From: Robiginitomaculum sp.
Lineage (GTDB): Bacteria > Pseudomonadota > Alphaproteobacteria > Caulobacterales > Maricaulaceae
Direction: 5' to 3'
DNA length: 9,578 nucleotides
Assembly (NCBI GenBank): GCA_002733485.1
Contig: NVVU01000007.1
Span: 11,702 to 21,279, forward strand
The position numbers were made by a program, and so were the translations under genes. The notes beneath the pieces are model-generated. The model was not told the origin of the DNA. It saw only the letters and a program-made list of their open reading frames with translations, and ran no database searches. Numbering within the stretch: the stretch's first letter is position 1; the number at the start of each line of letters is the position of its first letter. Positions 5,942 to 9,578 of this stretch are shown one piece after another.

Positions 5942-5958
5942 GGGGCGATCTAGCCCTT
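5940..5958. terminator. Short stem-loop between convergent argS and mscS
   Basis: AAGGG (5940-5944) pairs with CCCTT (5954-5958) across the two stop codons, and C5946/G5953 could add a pair with a bulge. It lies where a bidirectional terminator is expected, but the stem is short and there is no T run. Confidence 0.22.
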
Positions 5959-6780
5959 GCGGTTGATATTGACCTGATGCGGGTAGGGGATGGAAATGCC
6001 TTTGGCGTCAAAGGCTTCTTTGACGTTTTTCATGGCGTCATGATAAATGCCCCAATAATCGCCCGCATCGCACCAGACCTTGGTGACAATATCAACCGAC
6101 GAGCCACCATGGGCGGCGACGCCTGTGAAAATGTCCGGGTCTTTGTGCACGCGGGCATCGGCGCGCAAGGTGTCCTGAATAATGTTCATGGCCGTGCCGA
6201 TATCGTCGCCATAATCAATGGAAAAAGTAAAATCCACCCGCCGTGTGCCGTTCACTGAATAATTGGTGATGACATCGCCCCAGGCGCTGCCGTTTGGAAC
6301 AATGATGCGTTTATTGTCACCAGTGGAAAGCACGGTGGTAAAAAGGTTGATGTCTTTTACCGACCCGGCCTGTCCGGCAATCTCGACAAAATCACCCAGG
6401 GAATACGGCCGAAAGAAAATGATCATTACCCCGGCGGCGAGATTAGAGAGCGTGCCTTGCAAAGCCAGACCAATCGCCAGCGTGGCCGCACCAAGGGCGG
6501 CAACCAATGAGGTCGTCTCCACGCCAAAACGGTTCAGCACGGCGATCAGGACAACCGCCATAATACCGTAATAGGCAATAGATGAGAAAAAATTAGCCAG
6601 CGTATTATCAATACGTTTGCTCTTGTCGGCTGAGCCACGCACCGCGCGGCGCACGGTACCCGCCACCATCATGCCGACGATAAAAATCAAACCAGCCAGC
6701 GCCACACTGGTGCCCGCATCAATGGCGCGCTGCCATAAGGCGCTAATGGCTTCGGCGTTCAGTAGATCCTGAGTGTTCAT
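5950..6780 (-). CDS. mscS: Small-conductance mechanosensitive channel, MscS family
   Basis: At 276 residues this matches minimal MscS (the E. coli protein is 286). Predicted helices are TM1 at about 24-43, TM2 at 64-82 and the pore-lining TM3 at about 90-120, whose Gly/Ala-rich stretch AALGAATLAIGLALQGTLSN is the family signature. The beta domain follows with FFRPYSLGDFVEIAGQAGSV and IIVPNGSAWGDVITNYS, then the alpha/beta C-terminal vestibule ending near GISIPYPHQVNI. The family forms inner-membrane homoheptamers that open under membrane tension and release solutes on osmotic downshock. The ATG has a good AGGGGGG Shine-Dalgarno just upstream on the minus strand. It follows rsmD by 57 bp on the same strand, so it may share that transcript or have its own promoter. 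Confidence 0.95.
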   Translation of the reverse strand: MNTQDLLNAEAISALWQRAIDAGTSVALAGLIFIVGMMVAGTVRRAVRGSADKSKRIDNTLANFFSSIAYYGIMAVVLIAVLNRFGVETTSLVAALGAATLAIGLALQGTLSNLAAGVMIIFFRPYSLGDFVEIAGQAGSVKDINLFTTVLSTGDNKRIIVPNGSAWGDVITNYSVNGTRRVDFTFSIDYGDDIGTAMNIIQDTLRADARVHKDPDIFTGVAAHGGSSVDIVTKVWCDAGDYWGIYHDAMKNVKEAFDAKGISIPYPHQVNINRKG

Positions 6781-6837
6781 TTTTCCCCCCTGTGATTTCC
6801 ATGGTAATTCTAGTGAATTTTCAGGTTTTTAATAGCG

Positions 6838-7395
6838 TCAGGTTTTGCGCAAGAACAAAACCCGGGCGGCTCCATAGGTGCGCTCGTCCAGGGTTTCCCA
6901 GCCGGGCGTTTGCGGCTCTTCATCGGCGGCGCATTCACAAACCGCCAGTGTGTTTTCGGCGAGCCAGCCCCCTTTGATCAGTTCAGCCAGCGCTTTTTCC
7001 CCAAGGCCTTTATGATAAGGCGGGTCGAGAAACACCAGATCAAAAGGCTCGCCCAGTGGGGCCGGTTTCTTGCCCAAATCAGTGGCGTCGCGCCGATGAA
7101 TGCGGGTTTGGCCAAAAAGACCAAGGCTTTCGATATTATCGCGAATGGTGCCGCGCGCGGCGGCATCGGTTTCCACAAACAGGCAAAATTGCGCCCCCCG
7201 CGAAAGGGCATCAAAGCCCAAAGCGCCCGAGCCGGCAAAAAGGTCAATCACCCGGGCACCAGACAGCGTGCACCAGTCATTATGATCCAGAATATTAAAA
7301 ACAGATTCGCGGGTACGTCCCGCCGTGGGCCGGGTGTTTTTGCCCGGCGGTGTCGCCAGCACACGGCCCCGATATTCTCCGCCGCTAATGCGCAT
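6838..7395 (-). CDS. rsmD: 16S rRNA (guanine(966)-N2)-methyltransferase RsmD
   Basis: A 185-residue SAM-dependent methyltransferase of normal length, which methylates G966 of 16S rRNA during 30S assembly. The N-terminus MRISGGEYRGRVLATPPG and RPTAGRTRESVFNIL (23-36) are typical of the family. SAM-binding motif I is VIDLFAGSGALGFDALSRGA (49-68), followed by E75 at the end of strand 2. The catalytic motif for exocyclic amino methylation, DPPY, is at 124-127 in FDLVFLDPPY. Its ATG shares one base with the TAA of the upstream pseudouridine synthase gene (TAATG), indicating coupled translation. Both products modify rRNA, so the pair makes functional sense. Confidence 0.95.
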   Translation of the reverse strand: MRISGGEYRGRVLATPPGKNTRPTAGRTRESVFNILDHNDWCTLSGARVIDLFAGSGALGFDALSRGAQFCLFVETDAAARGTIRDNIESLGLFGQTRIHRRDATDLGKKPAPLGEPFDLVFLDPPYHKGLGEKALAELIKGGWLAENTLAVCECAADEEPQTPGWETLDERTYGAARVLFLRKT

Positions 7396-8168
7396 TACTT
7401 TGTTTTCGGCAGCATGCCGCCCAATTGCTCGCGCAATTGCTTGGGCCGCACTTCATCCACCGCACCGCGCGCCAGATTGCCCAGAATAAACGGACCATAG
7501 GAGATACGGATCAGCCGGTTGACCTTTAAATTCAGAGATTCAAGTGCCCGGCGCACTTCGCGGTTGCGGCCTTCTTTCAGGCGCACTTCGATCCATGCAT
7601 TATCGCCTTTTACGCTCTCTATCTTGGCCTCAATGGGGCCGCTGCGCCGCCCGTCCAGCATCACGCCTTTTTTCAGGCGGTCCAGTTGGTTCTGCGTTAC
7701 CCGACCCCAGGCGCGCACCCGGTATCGCCGGGTCCAGCCGGTTTTGGGCAATTCCAGCGTGCGGGCCAGCGTCCCATCATTGGTCAGCAATAACAAGCCT
7801 TCGGAATTCAGATCCAGCCGTCCGACCGAGATCACCCGGGGCATGGTGTCAGGCAGGCGTTCAAACACCGTGGGCCGGTCCTGTTCGTCCTTGTGGCTGG
7901 TAATCAGGCCCAGCGGTTTATGATAGCGCCACAGGCGCGGCGCGGGCGGTGCGCCCACCATTTCGCCATCGACGCGAATGTTCTCAGATCCATCGACCAG
8001 AAAGGCCGGAGTGGTCAGTACTATGGCATTGACGCTGACCCGGCCTGCCTCGATCAGGCGTTCGGCTTCGCGGCGCGAGGCCACACCAGCGCGGGCAATA
8101 TATTTGGCAATGCGCATTTTATCGGTGTTTTGTGGCTTGGCGTTCACTTGACGGCCCTTCTGTGACAT
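7395..8168 (-). CDS. 23S/16S rRNA pseudouridine synthase, RluB/RsuA family
   Basis: The 257-residue protein has an S4 RNA-binding domain at about 18-65 (MRIAKYIARAGVASRREAERL) followed by the RsuA-type catalytic domain. The catalytic aspartate is D119 in SVGRLDLNSEGLLLLTNDG, and the late family motif KEGRNREVRRALE is intact. Family members isomerise a single uridine in 23S rRNA (RluB, RluE, RluF) or 16S rRNA (RsuA). RluB is the likeliest assignment for this alphaproteobacterial gene, but the target base cannot be read from the sequence, so I give no symbol. The ATG at 8168 has no Shine-Dalgarno and lies 13 bp from the divergent tadA start. ATG at residue 18 (8117), at the start of the S4 domain, is a serious alternative and would leave 64 bp for divergent promoters. 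Confidence 0.92.
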   Translation of the reverse strand: MSQKGRQVNAKPQNTDKMRIAKYIARAGVASRREAERLIEAGRVSVNAIVLTTPAFLVDGSENIRVDGEMVGAPPAPRLWRYHKPLGLITSHKDEQDRPTVFERLPDTMPRVISVGRLDLNSEGLLLLTNDGTLARTLELPKTGWTRRYRVRAWGRVTQNQLDRLKKGVMLDGRRSGPIEAKIESVKGDNAWIEVRLKEGRNREVRRALESLNLKVNRLIRISYGPFILGNLARGAVDEVRPKQLREQLGGMLPKTK

Positions 8169-8177
8169 CGGATCAAT
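8148..8177 (+). promoter_or_regulatory. Possible tadA promoter giving a leaderless transcript
   Basis: TTGACG (8148-8153) matches a -35 box well. The best -10 at 17-18 bp spacing is GATCAA/ATCAAT around 8171-8177, which is poor (three of six consensus positions). Transcription would then start at or next to the tadA ATG at 8182, consistent with the lack of a Shine-Dalgarno there. The site lies inside the first codons of the longer version of the divergent gene. Confidence 0.25.
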
Positions 8178-8181
8178 AGAT

Positions 8182-8652
8182 ATGGAACTCGCGAAACTTG
8201 ATCTGCGCTTAATGTCACGCGCCTTACAGCTTGCGCAAGGGGCAAGTGCGGCTGGCGAAGTGCCCGTGGGGGCGCTGATCTATGATCCGCGCGCCAAAAC
8301 CATCATTGCCGAGGCCGCCAATGCCCCCATTGCCAGCCATGATCCCACCGCGCATGCCGAGATCAGCGCCATCCGAGCTGCCGCCAGCACTCTTGGCAAT
8401 TATCGTCTTGGGGGCTTATGGCTCTATGTGACGCTGGAGCCGTGCGCCATGTGCGCCGGGGCGATTGCCCATGCGCGTATTGAACGTCTCATTTTTGGGG
8501 CCAGCGATCCAAAAGGCGGGGCGGTCATATCCGGCACTCGTTTTTTTGACCAGTCGACTTGCCATTGGCAACCCGAAGTGACGGCAGGTATTCTGGCCGA
8601 TGACGGCGCGGCGCTGTTAAAGACGTTTTTCAAGGCGCGGCGTAAATCCTGA
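8182..8652 (+). CDS. tadA: tRNA-specific adenosine deaminase TadA
   Basis: The 156-residue zinc-dependent cytidine/deoxycytidylate-type deaminase converts A34 to inosine in the anticodon of tRNA-Arg(ACG), an essential reaction for decoding CGN arginine codons in most bacteria. Zinc and catalytic residues are intact: H58-A59-E60 in NAPIASHDPTAHAEISAIR (zinc histidine and the proton-shuttling glutamate), and P87-C88-A89-M90-C91 in LEPCAMCAGAIAHARI. The N-terminal EVPVGALI and C-terminal AALLKTFFKARRK match TadA, separating it from guanine or cytosine deaminases. No Shine-Dalgarno precedes the ATG; an ATG at residue 11 would cut into the first helix. It is divergent from the pseudouridine synthase gene, an arrangement frequent in Alphaproteobacteria. 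argS, charging the same tRNA family, lies nearby, probably by coincidence. Confidence 0.95.
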   Translation: MELAKLDLRLMSRALQLAQGASAAGEVPVGALIYDPRAKTIIAEAANAPIASHDPTAHAEISAIRAAASTLGNYRLGGLWLYVTLEPCAMCAGAIAHARIERLIFGASDPKGGAVISGTRFFDQSTCHWQPEVTAGILADDGAALLKTFFKARRKS

Positions 8653-8741
8653 GATCTTGGGACGGCAGCCATTGCCCGCTAATGGTCAATGACCTAACAC
8701 TGGAGCAGCGCAAATCGGTTTGCGACCCGGAGAGACAGAAT
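8653..8741 (+). other. tadA-DUF2948 intergenic spacer
   Basis: This 89-bp spacer has one small inverted repeat, CCATT and AATGG around GCCCGCT (about 8670-8686), with no T run. The DUF2948 frame extends back to a GTG or ATG near 8682, but the added residues do not look like the family. Read-through from tadA seems likely. Confidence 0.3.
8729..8735 (+). promoter_or_regulatory. Shine-Dalgarno site deciding the DUF2948 start
   Basis: GGAGAGA ends six bases before the ATG at 8742. It selects this ATG over the longer open frame beginning at 8682, which has no comparable site. Confidence 0.7.
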
Positions 8742-9173
8742 ATGCAATTAATGGCAGCCAGTGCGGATGATCTTCTGGTGGTATCGGCATTGGTACAGGA
8801 TGGCATTGCCCGGGTCCGTGACCTGCAGCGCGAAGCGGGCGCAAGGCGTTTCACCATTGGGCTTAACCGATTTCGCTGGGAAGTGGTTAGTGAGGGCAAA
8901 CAGCCCTCCCGCGTGCGTTCGGGTTTGATGATCGAGGGTGTGAATGCCGTGCGTACGCAAAATCTCAACCGGGGTAATCCGGATGCGGTGGTGGATGTTC
9001 TGTCGCTGGAATTTACCCCCGACAAGGATCATCCCCCGGCCGGAACGTTAAACATTTTTCTGGCCGGCGGCGGTCTGATCGCACTGGATGTGGAATGCAT
9101 AGACGTCACTTTGGCTGATGTCAGCAAAACCTGGGGAACCCGGCGTATGCCGGACCATGACGGCGATGACTGA
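8742..9173 (+). CDS. DUF2948 family protein
   Basis: The 143-residue protein, counted from the ATG at 8742, fits DUF2948: N-terminal MQLMAASADDLLVVSALVQD, then RRFTIGLNRFRWEVV, RVRSGLMIEGVNAV and a C-terminal GGGLIALDVECIDVTLADV. The function is unknown. It has no signal peptide or membrane helix, so it is probably cytoplasmic. In many alphaproteobacteria this gene lies between murA and hisD, just ahead of a UPF0262 gene. Here tadA is upstream, hisD is missing, and the UPF0262 ATG lies inside the end of this gene (17-bp overlap), implying coupled translation. The open frame reaches back to 8682, but those 20 codons lack family resemblance. Confidence 0.9.
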   Translation: MQLMAASADDLLVVSALVQDGIARVRDLQREAGARRFTIGLNRFRWEVVSEGKQPSRVRSGLMIEGVNAVRTQNLNRGNPDAVVDVLSLEFTPDKDHPPAGTLNIFLAGGGLIALDVECIDVTLADVSKTWGTRRMPDHDGDD

Positions 9174-9578
9174 GCCGACACGCAAGGACCGCATAGCCAA
9201 ATTGCAATTGGACGAGCGATCCCTGTCAGCTTTATCGGCGGATTCAGAGCACGAACGCCGGGTGGCCATCTTTGATCTGCTGGAAGAAAACACTTTTCGC
9301 CCCGTTGGTGCGCCTGATGGGCCTTATATGGTGGATCTGTCGATTGTGGATCGCAGGCTGGTATTTGATATTGCCGTGCTGGATGGTCCGCCGGTGCGCC
9401 GCCTGATTTTATCACTGACCCCGTTTCGGCGCATTGTGCGCGATTATTTCATGATCTGCGAAAGTTATTATGATGCCATTCGCACCGCCGCTCCGGCTCA
9501 GATCGAAGCCATTGATATGGGCCGCCGGGGCATCCACAATGAAGGCTCTGAATTGCTGGAAGAGCGATTAAAGGACAA
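9157..9578 (+). CDS. UPF0262 family protein, 3' end outside the window
   Basis: The frame is open from the ATG at 9157 to the window edge, about 140 residues of a protein usually near 155-160. Family features are KLQLDERSLSALSADSEHER, then VAIFDLLEENTFRPVG, GPYMVDLSIVDRRLVFDI, RRLILSLTPFRRIVRDYFMI and CESYYDAIRTAAPAQIEAID, followed by MGRRGIHNEGSELLEERL. The function is unknown; UPF0262 is an alphaproteobacterial cytoplasmic family. A second ATG at 9166 is an alternative start. Neither has a good Shine-Dalgarno, so translation probably depends on ribosomes finishing the overlapping DUF2948 gene. The usual neighbours after it, a low-molecular-weight phosphatase gene and infA, would lie beyond the window. 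Confidence 0.9.
   Translation, partial: MTAMTEPTRKDRIAKLQLDERSLSALSADSEHERRVAIFDLLEENTFRPVGAPDGPYMVDLSIVDRRLVFDIAVLDGPPVRRLILSLTPFRRIVRDYFMICESYYDAIRTAAPAQIEAIDMGRRGIHNEGSELLEERLKD

Noticed and set aside
6806..6819. AATTC/GAATT inverted repeat between mscS and rsmD
   Set aside because: Only five AT-rich base pairs with no T run; too weak to call a terminator or an operator.
8682..8741. 20-residue N-terminal extension of the DUF2948 protein
   Set aside because: The extension does not resemble the family, and GGAGAGA is correctly placed for the ATG at 8742.

Overview
The window looks like chromosomal DNA from an alphaproteobacterium of moderate GC content (judged by eye; order not resolved). 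The evidence is the pairing of a DUF2948 gene with a UPF0262 gene, both families largely confined to Alphaproteobacteria; the divergent tadA / rluB-like / rsmD arrangement common in that class; a GC-rich codon style; and intergenic hairpin repeats of the 'GTCATCC...GGATGAC' kind. Most genes are housekeeping. I see no phage, transposase, CRISPR array, tRNA or rRNA.

Layout. 1-642 (+) is the 3' part of rfbD (dTDP-L-rhamnose synthesis). 643-1193 has no gene I can support. Its first half is an AGGGG-rich tract with nested dyads, and its second half is a chain of hairpins resembling dispersed alphaproteobacterial repeats. 1194-1730 (+) is a gamma-carbonic-anhydrase-like hexapeptide-repeat protein. 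It converges on, and overlaps by 6 bp, a minus-strand operon running ispH (2485-3489), a GYF_2-domain protein with a possible Cas2/SinR-like C-terminus (1973-2488), then a small three-helix membrane protein (1725-1976). Both junctions in this operon are 4-bp start/stop overlaps. A divergent promoter region with a dyad separates ispH from a plus-strand pair: a predicted lipoprotein (3605-4159) and argS (4178-5941).

argS converges on an mscS-type channel gene (5950-6780, minus). Upstream of mscS, on the same strand, lie rsmD (6838-7395) and an RluB/RsuA-family pseudouridine synthase gene (7395-8168), which overlap by one base and form an rRNA-modification pair. Thirteen bases away tadA (8182-8652, plus) starts divergently. 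It is followed by DUF2948 (8742-9173) and a UPF0262 gene (9157 to the window end), which overlap each other by 17 bp.

By theme, the window carries translation functions (argS, tadA, rsmD, the pseudouridine synthase), isoprenoid and envelope functions (ispH, rfbD, the lipoprotein, mscS), and several conserved proteins of unknown role. The parts most worth a second look are the GYF_2 fusion protein translationally coupled to ispH, the hairpin mosaic before the gamma-CA gene, and the absence of hisD between DUF2948 and UPF0262. I found no clear new multi-gene system.
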